Assembly: GCA_016630955.3 (NCBI GenBank)
Contig: CM049985.1
Coordinates: forward strand, 2,852,001 to 2,916,000
DNA: 64,000 nt
DNA from: Didymella arachidicola
Lineage: Eukaryota; Ascomycota; Dothideomycetes; Pleosporales; Didymellaceae
Reading direction: 5' to 3'
The notes under the pieces were generated by a model. That model was not told the origin of the DNA. It was given only the letters and a program-made list of their open reading frames with translations, and made no database searches. Of this stretch, positions 10,533-20,941 are shown one piece after another. The translations under genes were made by a program, and so were the position numbers. How positions within the stretch are numbered: the stretch's first letter is position 1; every line of letters starts with the position of its first letter.

Positions 10533-12204
10533 AGCAGCGAACACTGATCTAACTGCCAATTGCAGTTTCGGAGCTTCCTCATCTTATTTGCCTTGAGCTT
10601 GCTGGTGAGCGCAGGGCATGTCGTCATTTCGGTGCATCTCATCACGATGTTGTTGAGCTAGTCAGGTTCTAACTAAGCGGTGTTCGTATAGCTATGGCGA
10701 TGTACAAGGAGCCGCGGTGAGTTTGTGGAGATGCAGTGCGGGGAAGAACTCCGGGACATGAGGGGTCGGCAAGCGCGAGCGGCTTCGGCCTTTGAAAACT
10801 TACTGATTTCTACCTTCGCAGTCGTTCTTTCTTCGGCTAATGTGGGAACAGTGTTGTATTGGCGAGCTTGACGTAGCATTGGTCCTTGCTAGCTTGCCCA
10901 GGTGCTTACGACGAAGTATTTGTCGAAATAGTCAAGATCGGCTCTATAATAACGCTTCGTACAACAAGCGGAGAAGGCAGGGCGCACTCATCGACAAAAG
11001 CTCGGTCTGTGAGGTATTGACTCGTACGAATTGTTAGATGTCATCTCGTGGGCCAAGGCACTTACAATTGGACGAAGCAGTCAGCGGTGAGTTCTATTAG
11101 TTTGTAGTGCACCATTGAGAAGTACGCAGGAGCAGCCTCAATTTCCTTGTTGCTCGTGTCGAAAAACCGACGATGGTTGAACCAATTTATTGATAGTCGA
11201 TGAGTGCGTCTCGTTGTACCATAATACTTGCTGATGAGAAGACATTGGCAAAACGAAGGTCGATAGCTTGTTTAGATTGCGACACTGTTGCCGCTTGAAG
11301 CCAGACTGCAGAAATTGGCAGGTTTTTTGCTCAATCGAGCTGGCCGAAGGCATGTGTTTAGTAGAGAGAACGACACTGGCTTCAAGTACTGTGTGGTTGG
11401 TCTTAGCAGCTACTTTCACGCGCCATCGAAGATGCAGTGCAAGACTGCCACTGTTGCTGAGTCTGATGATACTGAGGTCGATAAGTTGCATCTTGATCAA
11501 AAGACGTTGATGCAAGATTCTTCATTCGCTTCCATGGCATGATGAGACAGGTCTACACTGTGAACTAAGGTCGTAGCAGGTGCGTTGTCAAGTCAAGACC
11601 AAGTTCTGCTGCACTGTAGGTAGTGTTGACAGTATCGATTCTTGAGGCCGAGACGCGTTAAGAATTTGAAGTCCTGGCAGCGCAACAGCCATCAGCGATG
11701 TTCTAGAAGGTCTCCAGCACGGTAGCTATGCCAGCGACGATGAGCCTTGCACAAAGTCGAGATCGTGAGCAATGATCAATCAAAATCCACACACTTGCTC
11801 TTTAGCAGAAGAAACCTCGCCTGCTTGCTGTGTACCATAGCTCACAAACCTGCTCAAGAGCCCCGCGGAGTAGATGGTCAAGCATGGAACAAAGTACGAG
11901 CGTCGTATTGCAATTCAAGGCAACTGGTCTCGTTTTGGAATCTTTCTTTCTGCTACGCAGTCTGGGGATTATCGATGATACTTAACATCTTCCAGTTGTC
12001 ATGAGACGCGACTTTCGCCTCAATGAAGGGCACCCGGCAATTGGTGGAGACTGATCCCGCGTCGGTCTGATAGACGAATCAGAGCAGCCGGGTGACCTAC
12101 CGCAAGCCGTAAACCCTAGGGAAATTCCTATTACATCGTACTTCCAGATGCCTCCATAACATTGATGCAGAATTCAAAGACATGTGGCTGCATGTGACCA
12201 GTTA
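10533..12204. other. Intergenic region, no gene recognised
   Basis: About 1.67 kb between the divergent GH1 and ArsH genes. Frames such as 11138-11515 (minus) begin only at non-ATG codons and carry no domain. I see no tRNA boxes or repeats. Confidence 0.4.
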
Positions 12205-13265
12205 ATGATTTCTATACGAAGCGTATCTCGATCCACCAGCGCAAGCACGACCGCAACGCTTCGTCGCCTCCAGACAATGGTGCCAAGGATGGCCAATGGC
12301 GATCTAAACAATACAGCAGCGGAACGCGCCAGAAGAGAGCTTGAAGTGGACCCAGCTTATGGCAAGCAAACCTTCGCGATATCTCGATCGCAAGACGATC
12401 CTGAAATCAGAAGAAAGTATCGACCATTCCTACTTGATGAAGAAACATCAAGTAACGACTGGGTATCCCAATTGGAACTCAGTACAGCTATGAAGATGGT
12501 AGAGAGTCAAATCCTGGGAAACGGACGGGACAGACTCAGAGTGCTCATTCTATATGGAAGCATGCGCAACCGGTAAGGAGCCACCCTAGTTGACGAAGAG
12601 AAAAGTATCATTTGCTGATCCCAACAAGGTCGTATTCACGCCTCCTATCTTTCGAAGCCAGCAGAATCTTATTCCGCCTTGGATGCGACGTTCGAATGTA
12701 CGATCCACACGGACTTCCGGTAAAAGACGACGAGCAGCATTCGCACCCTAAGGTCCAAGAGCTGCGCGAGCTTAGCAAGTGGAGCGATGGGCACGTGTGG
12801 ATCAGCCCTGAGCAGCATGGCAACGTAACGGCCGTTTTCAAGAACCAGATCGATTGGATACCGCTGTCGACGGGGTCTGTTCGGCCCACACAGGGGCGTA
12901 CTCTCGCAATCGCGCAGGTGTCTGGAGGCTCTCAGTCTTTTAACACCGTGAACACACTGCGAATACTCGGACGGTGGATGCGCATGTTCGCCATTCCAAA
13001 TCAAGGCTCCATTCCCATGGCGTACAAGCAGTTCACTGAGCCAGAGGACGTCGAGGGAGGAAGCCGATTGATGCCGAGCGGTAACAGGGACCGTCTTGTA
13101 GACTGCATGGAGGAATTCGTCAAGTATACTCTGGTCATGCGACCGAACTTCGATTTATTCGGAGACCGATATAGCGAAAGGGAGGAGAAACGTAGCAAAG
13201 CAGAGCAGCAACGCCTGGCAAGAGCAGAAGAGAGCAATGTGCTTCCAGACCTCAAGAAGATGTGA
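12205..13265 (+). CDS. arsH: ArsH-type NADPH-dependent FMN reductase (organoarsenical oxidase)
   Basis: A flavodoxin-fold protein of the ArsH family, known to oxidise trivalent methyl/aryl arsenicals and reduce quinones or metals with NADPH. Exons 12205-12572 and 12629-13265 with a 56-nt intron; the join gives YGSMRNRSYSRLLSFEA, the ArsH FMN-phosphate loop. Downstream are MYDPHGLPVKDDE, WSDGHVWISPEQHGN and DWIPLSTGSVRPTQGR, all typical of ArsH. Length is 334 residues from ATG 12205 or 310 from ATG 12277 (better context, ACAATGG). The longer form adds a Ser/Thr/Arg-rich, acid-free leader that looks like a mitochondrial presequence. A bZIP gene follows on the same strand after 285 nt. No other ars gene lies in the window. 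Confidence 0.9.
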
Positions 13266-13550
13266 GTTGCTCAGAGAAGGATAGGTGCGTTAGGTTGTTA
13301 GGATATTTTGGCGTGTAGATAGCGATGCATTAGACTTGGCGCACTGCGGCTGTATAATGCAACAAACAAGTCAAGGGCGGCCGAGATCCATCGGGGATGA
13401 AGCATTTGAAAATAGTGCTTGCCACAACCTTTAGCGTGCGTGCACAGACAATCCGAGCTCGGAAGAGCGTTCCGTCCTCCAAAGGGTTACACCTTTTGCA
13501 AAGCGTTATCCCAGACAAAAGCTTAACTGTGTGCAAGACAATCTCTCAAA

Positions 13551-14581
13551 ATGTCGAAAACTGTAGGTGCACACACATGTCGCGCTGGTGGAGCTCATCG
13601 TATTACTAATGCGGCTGATAGGTCGATGACGCCATTAGAATTCGAGACAACCAGAGACGTTCTCGTGCACGGCGGAAAGACCTGATCAAGGACCTCCAGA
13701 CTCGAGTGCAAGAATATGAATTGAAGGGCATCAATGCCACGCAAGAGATGCAACGGGCAGCTCGTAAGGTCGCACGAGAGAATGAGAATTTGCGATCTTT
13801 GCTCGCTCGTCACGGGATCTTGAAGAAGGAAGTTGATGCGTTCCTCCGCTCCTGCGAGGAAACAGATGGCTCATCTGAACCGGAAACACCAAATCTAAGT
13901 ACCAGAAGTCCGAGCGTTTCCAATCCCTATTCTGTCCATGCAGGACCGCGCTCGTTCAGCACACAGCCCTTAGGTCAGCCCTATTCTCGGGATGGTAGCG
14001 CCCGCCCTTCGCCAATATCATCCAGACCACCAGTGCCGATCGTAAGGCAGCCTACCCAAACGACTCCTACCGCATCGGATTACGGACCGAAAATGCAATG
14101 TGTACCAAGGAACAGAAATGCAATGGAGACGCAGATTGAGGCTACAGTCATGGCCAGAACTGCTGAAGCTTGCAAAAAAGTCGAAGCCTATTACGCGAGT
14201 CCCAGTAAGACGCACTCGTCACCACCACCGCGATCACAAGAGAGAACACCAGCCTTTAGCCACTCCGAGGGCATATCAGCAATCACACAGAGCCAAGGTT
14301 GTTGTCCTCCCCCAAGGCCACAATCAGAAGTCACGATGGAAGACCCAGACTGTCCTACTACAGCTGACTGCTTTTGCCCTCCGACCACGACAACCTTTTC
14401 GAATACAAGTAGACCAGCTATTGGGACTGATGAGATCTCGTGCGAGACGGCTGCAACGATCATTGCCCAGATGCGAGGAGATGGGGACGAGGCAACAGCG
14501 CGGGCATCGCTTGGGTGCTTACCGCAACAGGTGTGCAGCATTAAAAACAGCTTTTTCATGCAAGTGCTGGATGAAGGGTAG
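13551..14581 (+). CDS. bZIP transcription factor (fungal, C-terminal Cys motif)
   Basis: A nuclear DNA-binding regulator of 323 residues. Exon 1 is only 12 nt (13551-13562, M-S-K-T), followed by a 59-nt intron (GTAGGT, branch TTACTAAT, acceptor ATAG) and exon 2 at 13622-14581. The basic region reads IRDNQRRSRARRKDL, matching N-x2-(R/Q)-x-S-R-x-R-R, followed by a leucine-zipper-like coiled coil through LRSLLARHGI. The middle is Ser/Pro-rich. The C-terminus has SCETAATIIAQMRG and LGCLPQQVCSIKN, a conserved tail in a widespread ascomycete bZIP group, plus extra cysteines (GCCPPP, CFCPP) that could sense redox state or metal ions; that is inference. Lying just downstream of arsH, it may regulate it. 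Confidence 0.85.
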
Positions 14582-15211
14582 CATGAACGTGGTTGTCATT
14601 GTCGTTGAGCAGACACCGTTGAGCAGACACATTACTGCACAGAATAACTTATTAATAGCGAAATCTTCAGACCGATATCTGGTCATTCTGAATCGAGACC
14701 AACGTATCGTGGAACGCCGAAGCCCTGTTGACATAACAAAACAAGAACAAGCCAGGGAGAATACTGTGCAAGAGGAAGCAAGTCATGAGTGCAAAAAGCA
14801 AGACAGAAGATCGACACAAGGATCAGAAGCAGTTATCGTGGCCTACGACAATTGGATCATTCCAGGTGCACCATGACCCATGACTGATCCTAGCACCTCT
14901 GAAAAGTGAGGCTGTAAATGCTGGATAGAGTTGAGTCTTTGTTGTCAGTGCGATATGGTTGGCCCCGAACGCTGCATGTTCGGGCGATATGCGCATCAAA
15001 TCATTCACACATGCAGCCTTGCTTGCGCCTGCAGTATGTTGAAAGCACTGCATGGAAATGGAACCAACCACTAGCATAATCCTTCTGCTCGCGCATACAT
15101 TATTGGTCCGGGTCGTTGAGTCTCGATGACAACCCACGCAGCCACCGCACCGAAAAGAAACAGAAAGAACAGAACACTCGAGCACGGGGCCTCGCTGAGA
15201 ATCTGACATGG
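14582..15211. other. Intergenic region between convergent genes
   Basis: About 630 nt between the stop codons of the bZIP and polyproline genes. No coding feature recognised; expected to hold both 3' UTRs. Confidence 0.5.
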
Positions 15212-16602
15212 TCAATAGAAGACCCTGATAGACTGATCGTCGTCATTAGCAACATCAGCAAGCTTCCACAGGTGATCTACTCTTCTAATCCTTCCAACTC
15301 TGTCTTCAATGCTGTCGTCAGCTCTGATGACACAGCTGAACACTAGATTCCAGCCATTGAGTCCAGTGGCGTGGAACACCTCAGCAGCAGCAGCCTCTCT
15401 GCTCCCGCACTTCACGAGTTTGTAGATCTGACGTCCGCAGTTGACAGGAGGGTGAGTGTCGATGAAGTCGTGTCCTTGCATGCTACTGAAGACTAGACAG
15501 TATGAAAGGTCTGTGGCTTTCAAAGCCTTGGATTTTGCGATAGTGCACTGCCGACATATCCGGATGTACGAAGCTCCAGCGTTTTGAGGGGCATGGTCTG
15601 CAGTGCACTCTTTGATGTCGTCATCTGTGGGCGTCGTAAGAGCTGCAGATGTCCAGACTTTTGGTGTCTTGGCGTCATTTGGCTTTCCAACGCTTACTGG
15701 AAGCCCGTCTGCCTCATTACCCGCAAGCTCTGCAGCCTTCATACGCTTGAGTGCAGCGTTGCTGGGCTTCTCATACCAAGTCTCGGTGGAAGCGTACTTT
15801 AGAAGCCACTCGAACTCCTTGAAGTCGGTCGCCTCCGCGCGGTATGAGGTCACGAAGACATTGCGACGGAACGGCAGATTACGGACAATTCTGCTGCGGG
15901 ATAAGACGCTTTCATTGGAGTATTTCGCAGCAATGAACGTCTGAGATGTCGAGACCTCGATATCGGGAGTGTACATCAAACTGCTGTGACCTGGCAGTGG
16001 CGGTGGTGGCGGCGGCGGTGGCTTGTAGAAGGTCAATTCGGAAGAAGCAGTCAGTCGACGTGGCACTTACGGGGGGGGGAGGTGGCGGTGAAGGTGGAGG
16101 TGGTGGAGGGATTGCTACTGGAGGAGGTGGCGGCAGAATGGGCACCTGCTGTCACGATTTAGAGGTGTCCTTTCATGCATGGTCAAGGATGCGACCTACA
16201 AACGGATTACCGAGCATCGATAGTGGTGGAGGTGGTGGTGGCGGAGGAGGGGGAGGCTATGCCGTGGGTGAGCGAGCACCTTTATGGAACACTCGAGTAT
16301 CTTACAGGAGCCGCAATTGGTGGTGGTGGTGGTGGTGGTGGTGGAGGAAACCGGTACTCTTGCAACAAGAAGTCATGGCACTGTGAACAGTTGTCGTTGG
16401 TATCATGAAGATAGTTGTGATAACGATATCTCCCGTTCCGCATGAAGTTGTTCGTGTGAATTATTGGGCGCGTATCAGGCTGAGAGTCATCAACCGAATC
16501 AACATCCTGCTTTTTAATTTTGAGCCCTGGAGAGACAGCATGAGGTACACCACCTTTTGGAGGTGGCTCGCTTTCGATGATTACAAGGTCATCAGAATCC
16601 AT
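15212..16602 (-). CDS. Orphan protein with three polyproline blocks and CxxC motifs
   Basis: Not recognised as any named family. Four exons are supported: 16306-16602 (or further upstream), 16200-16256, 16071-16148 and 15212-16021, with introns of 49, 51 and 49 nt (donors GTAAGA, GTAGGT, GTAAGT). Together about 413 residues. The two middle exons, 57 and 78 nt, and the flanking exon ends each encode a run of 8-11 prolines, so splicing assembles a long Pro-rich linker. The N-terminal part has NCSQCHDF; the C-terminal part has YIRICRQCTIAKSKALK and CGRQIYKLVKC, suggesting a Cys-rich, perhaps metal-binding domain. The start is uncertain: ATG 16600-16602 is the first in the frame, but the frame is open to 16716, where a TAG could be a splice acceptor for an upstream exon. 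Confidence 0.6.
16321..16344 (+). repeat. (TGG)8 microsatellite encoding polyproline
   Basis: Eight perfect TGG units on the plus strand; read on the minus strand they encode part of the exon 1 proline run of the polyproline gene. Similar but less regular GGT/GGA tracts at about 16004-16021, 16071-16133 and 16220-16256 encode the other proline runs, so proline number may vary between strains. Confidence 0.9.
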
Positions 16603-16716
16603 GTCTGGGTAGTCGAGATCTGATCGTAACGAAGAAGGCTGGATGAGGGATTCAGCTGTGTGCTGTCCGTATGAACCGGGTCGAGCAGCTTTAAGTACGC
16701 CGAACACAAAGTGAGG

Positions 16717-18655
16717 CTACTGCAGGAGTTCTATCGGTTCGGCTCTGAATTACAACCGTAGGCAACAAGCCAGCAAGCCCTAAAAAGACTTAGGGAGTCT
16801 CTTGGAGATGCACATTGACGATGTCGTGCAGCAGCAGCCAAACCTTATGATCTGGTCATAGTTCGAGTTACTGCTTCAAAATGCGTCTATACCTTCCACT
16901 ACATGACGCTGTCACACAGCATGGTGAAGCAGTGCATTATTGGTCGATGCACCAGCAAGATGAGTCCAGTTGCAAGCGCTGTGTGGTAGGTAGTGCAGCA
17001 GAAGGTGCCCTCAGCCCAGTTGGTTGCCTTGTTTTCTGAACCGCGCTGATCTCCTGATAAAATACATCGTAAGTTTCTCTAGCAGATTGGCCAGGATGAC
17101 CACGGGAGCGATTGCGCCTCATTCTGAACGACATCAGCAGTGAAGATGCTGACAATGCGCTCGAGCTCGCACGGGACTGGCGGGATTCGAGGCCATTGAG
17201 CGTTCAATGCACAAGCACAAAGCTAGCATTCAGTGCTACATGCAAATGCAGCAACAGGGCGTCAACTTTGACTTGCGATACGCTTCACCAGGAAAAATAA
17301 GGCGAGACCTGCTTTCATACGAGGACAGCTATCCGTGACCGGTGCATTCAGTGGCCACGTGGACACTGTCTGCGAAATGTTTGCGATAATGGCAGAAGGA
17401 GTGGGTGGTACCGTTACATTAGGCGGAGAGACAGTTTGGCACACTGCCTCCATATACACGGTCTTCCAGCGAAAGGGATTATGCGTGATTTAGTTTTGAG
17501 AATCCAGTGTAACCAGGATGTCGTGCCGAGACTTTCCAGGATCCAGCCTGAGAACGGTGTACAGTGGACCAGATCTTCGATCCATGAAGTCCCCCAGTCA
17601 AATACTCAGCCTTGTAGATTGCCAGTCCTCCAGCGATAACGGTGAACAAGAAACCTATACCCCGCAGCAGCACTTGCATAAGCTCTACGCCAGGGTTCAA
17701 TTCCATCCCTGCGGCTGAAGTAGCGGTCAGGACTTACCAACGACCAGATGGGCTCGGAAAGTCTCCTAGGAAGAGAACTGACCTTTGAGTTGCGCCTGGC
17801 AGACTGGTGTCACCATGCATGCGCCCGAGTGCATGCTCTAGGCCTGTGTATCATGTGGTGCTAGGATGATAAACGAGCGTGCGGGTTCGGATAATGCTCA
17901 GACCTCATCGAACGTACGCATTTGCTTTGAAATAACTGGACTATGATCAAACGATCCTGATGTTTTTCTTACCTCAATGCAAGATAAGTGATAATGAGGC
18001 ACACGTAGGCCAAGGCGCGTCACTGGACATCGGGATGTACTTCGCGGCCTCAATACTGTGACGGGCGTATATGCTCGGGGATGATATGGTCAGGAAGTAA
18101 TAGGAGGCCAAGTACTGCAAGATCAAGGGCTTGGGCAAAGAAGTGAAGTAGCCGCGGGGAAAGAAGATCTCTTATCTGTTGCCGGGAACCCTTGTCAGCT
18201 GAAGGTGTCGCTCAAGGCAACAGTACACCTTGGAGTATGCCGGAGCGAGAATGGAGGCTCACAGTGGTTCACACTGCGAAGTGAGGCAAAACAGCTTCTC
18301 GAGTGAGGCTCGAAACGTCCTCGCAGGTTCTCACAGAAAAGTCCAGACCTTTAGTAGGGGCGCATCCAAAATCTCGCAATTGCTGTCAGCTCATCTTCAA
18401 CGCATCGTTCACAACTTCAAACAGATGGAACGGACATGAGGACGAGGATGTCACTCAAATAAGAATTGAAGGACCACCTGGGCACATGAATAGATGGATC
18501 ACAGACCGGTGAAAGGACTAAAGACCCATCAAGACTAGCGTGCCAAGCCATCTCATGGACCGCGTGACAAGCGTCATCGCATTCGAGCTTCAAGCAAGTT
18601 GCTGCATCGCTGCCTGCATACATCCTATCAAGCTCTTTATACGCACTCCAACAGA
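16717..18655. other. Gene-poor region with one weak candidate exon
   Basis: About 1.9 kb upstream of the polyproline gene and VMA9. The only item of note is a minus-strand frame at 17479-17706 from a true ATG, with one hydrophobic segment (LLRGIGFLFTVIAGGLAIY); splice-like sites exist around it but no join restores a recognisable protein. Frames at 16937-17155 and 17262-17459 (minus) might be further exons of the same gene, unproven. GGTTCAATTCC at about 17693 resembles a tRNA B box but no A box or cloverleaf fits. Confidence 0.3.
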
Positions 18656-19215
18656 ATGGCGAACGGGTATGTATGCGCTACACGCATCGAAGAATCAGCA
18701 GCTAACAAGCCTAGCTGGGCTCCCTTCATTGGACTTCTAGTCACCGCAATCTTCTGCGCGGCAGCATGGATCCTCGCACCTAAGGGCGAGAACCAGACGT
18801 ACGTTAGATCTTTCGATGTAGACCCCCATGATACTTGCCCTCTACCGCTGGGCACAACAGCTTCACGTAACGCCATCGTCGCTGCCTCCCACCCGCACTA
18901 TAACACTGAATATGCCACCATCACCCACGGAGCCGATCACGCTGCTCCCTGGATAAGCTTCACCCAGCGACAGGTACCCCCGTCAAAAGCACTACTTGCC
19001 AAACGCCTCGACTCTTTACACTATGCAATGCATCACAATAGACCAGAGTCCGACAGCAGACAAGCTAATACATCATCAATAGTATCTGGCGATCGACCCT
19101 CGTCCTCTCCGCCGCTGCAATGTACATCATGTGGGCCATCACATTCCTCGCGCAACTGCATCCTCTTATTTCGCCCGTACGAAACGATCTGCGACCGGAG
19201 TACAACCAAGGGTAG
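18656..19215 (+). CDS. VMA9: V-type ATPase subunit e
   Basis: The small hydrophobic Vo subunit needed for assembly and proton pumping at the vacuole and Golgi. Three exons, 18656-18666, 18715-18798 and 19083-19215, give 75 residues, the usual family length. Joins restore MANG-WAPFIGLLVTAIF, then GENQT-IWRSTLVLSAAAM. Two membrane helices are evident: FIGLLVTAIFCAAAWIL, and LVLSAAAMYIMWAITFL. The APKGENQT loop and the tail RNDLRPEYN are family hallmarks. Intron 1 is 48 nt with branch GCTAAC; intron 2 is 284 nt, several times longer than any other intron here, and stays open in the exon 2 frame. Gene order is convergent with ARV1. Confidence 0.92.
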
Positions 19216-19534
19216 ACGAATGAGTATGGTACGCGTGGGAAGACTAGAGGGACTGACGCCGATTCATTGGTAGGCGCAGCACGCACGGGTATGGGGCGAG
19301 CAGAACAGACGCATCATTTTGAGCGCATTGTATAGTTGGCTGGGCGTTACAAGGGAATTGGGCTGTACAAACACCACATCAAGCATTTCGAGCAACTACA
19401 TTTGCGATCTTCAATCGACCAGGACCAATGCACAGTAAAAGTGACGCGTTCTGACACCCAGCTCCAATTGCTCTCGGAAACTCCAGCGCAATACAAGAAA
19501 GCAAATGGGGTATCACACCATCTTCAAGACCACC
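19216..19534. other. Intergenic region between convergent VMA9 and ARV1
   Basis: 320 nt between two stop codons; expected 3' UTRs only. Nothing else seen. Confidence 0.6.
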
Positions 19535-20496
19535 TCATACGCTCATGCCCACCATACTTCTAGCCCAATTCTCCACACTCCTAAACACACCCTCGTCCTC
19601 CCACCCGCTACCCAGTCCAGCTTCCCCGACAACACTCCTCGCAACAACCCATCTGAAACCCGCCCCAACACCGACCAAAACGCCCGCCCTCACGTACCCG
19701 CAATCCATAAGAATCTCCAGCGCCGCAACATTATTCACAATCACCGCCCAACTAACCGCCGTCGCACTGCTTGGCAAATCATAATCCCAAATAATCAACA
19801 GTATGGGGAAAAGCTTTGTGCAGCTACTAACGAGCAGCGCGGTGCTGAGCGGCGTGGGGTGCGGATAGTGCGGTACCACGCTCGTCCACCAACGCTGGAA
19901 CGGTTGAGGCAGCTTCGACGGGTTGAGGCTCGTGAGAAGCCGGATGGGGAGGTGGAATGAGAAGGTCGACAGCGTGACGAGGAGCAGAAAGAAGAGGTAT
20001 TGCAGCACGAGGGGGTGGGAGTGCAGGATCGCTGCGTTCGTGGGTGCGGCGGGGGAGAAGGAGGGCGAGGTCGCAGGCAAAGGTAGTTTCTCGATGCGCG
20101 CCCATGTTAGGTAGACATCGAAGAGGAGGAGCAGGATGCCGAGGCGCAAGATGGAGCGCTGGGGAAGTTAGCGGATGGGAGGATGCTGGGTGAGGGGTTG
20201 TACGTCGAATCTGTCGTCCTCGCGCCCGAGGCGGTTGAAGAGGAGATGTCGGTATACCTGTCTGATCAGCTTCTCTGCATAGGACTTCAGGCGATGTGTA
20301 GACGTACTTGCGGCTTGATCAAGACCATATCAATGAACTGCACTACAAAGTCGTGCTCGACATACTTGTCGGCGAACTTCTTACAGCGCGGACATTGTGT
20401 GAGTCGCACGCCCTTTCCCAGCGCGCGGTCGTCCGCCTTTGAGTATTCGGTATAGAGAGTCTTGACAGGGAAGCGGCACTCTATGCAGATGGGCAT
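19535..20496 (-). CDS. ARV1: ARV1 sterol/sphingolipid homeostasis protein
   Basis: An ER membrane protein involved in sterol distribution and GPI-anchor/sphingolipid homeostasis. Exons 20308-20496, 20204-20257 and 19535-20158, with introns of 50 and 45 nt, encode 288 residues. The N-terminal Arv1 zinc motif has Cys4 and Cys7 (CIEC) and Cys35 and Cys38 (CPRC), followed by KKFADKYVEHDFVVQFIDM and, after splicing, LIKPQ-VYRHLLFNRL. Exon 2 encodes 18 residues. Exon 3 carries at least three hydrophobic segments (ILRLGILLLLFDVY; VLQYLFFLLLVTLSTF; a third near FPILLIIWDY). ATG 20494-20496 is preferred because ARV1 proteins start directly at this motif; an upstream in-frame ATG at 20643 would add 49 unlike residues. 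Confidence 0.9.
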
Positions 20497-20941
20497 AGTT
20501 GTGCAGCCATTGGTGAGGCTCTGCAGGTGTGGAGGTGGGGTTGTGGAGCTCGATGTGCGGGCGTGTTCTTTGAAGCATGGAGCTCGTGTGCAGATCAGGC
20601 GCGTCACATCAAGCAGAACTTGCTTTAACGCTATGCGTACCATTCATAATTCGTGATCGTACAGTTTATGTTTATATAAGAAAACCAGTCTCTTCTGGGT
20701 TGGCCAACCCGAGAAACCCTTCCTGAGGAAATGAATCGAAATTATCTTCAAACATCCAGCCGTGATCTCGTGAAAAAAGTCATCCATTGCGCCTTGCCAA
20801 AATGGGGCATCATGTCGCAGTACAGTCATGTCCCATGCGACTTTGTATGTTAAAGCAACTCAAGTCAGAGTAGACATCATGGCTGCAACGATCTTGGGAT
20901 TGGGCCGATCGCGTCGTCCTACCGGGTATCAATTTGGCGTT
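20497..20941. other. Intergenic region upstream of ARV1
   Basis: About 445 nt between two minus-strand genes, containing the ARV1 promoter and the DUF8035 gene 3' end. No further feature seen. Confidence 0.5.

Noticed and set aside
17693..17703. tRNA B-box-like GGTTCAATTCC
   Set aside because: No A box upstream and no cloverleaf can be drawn with the flanking sequence.
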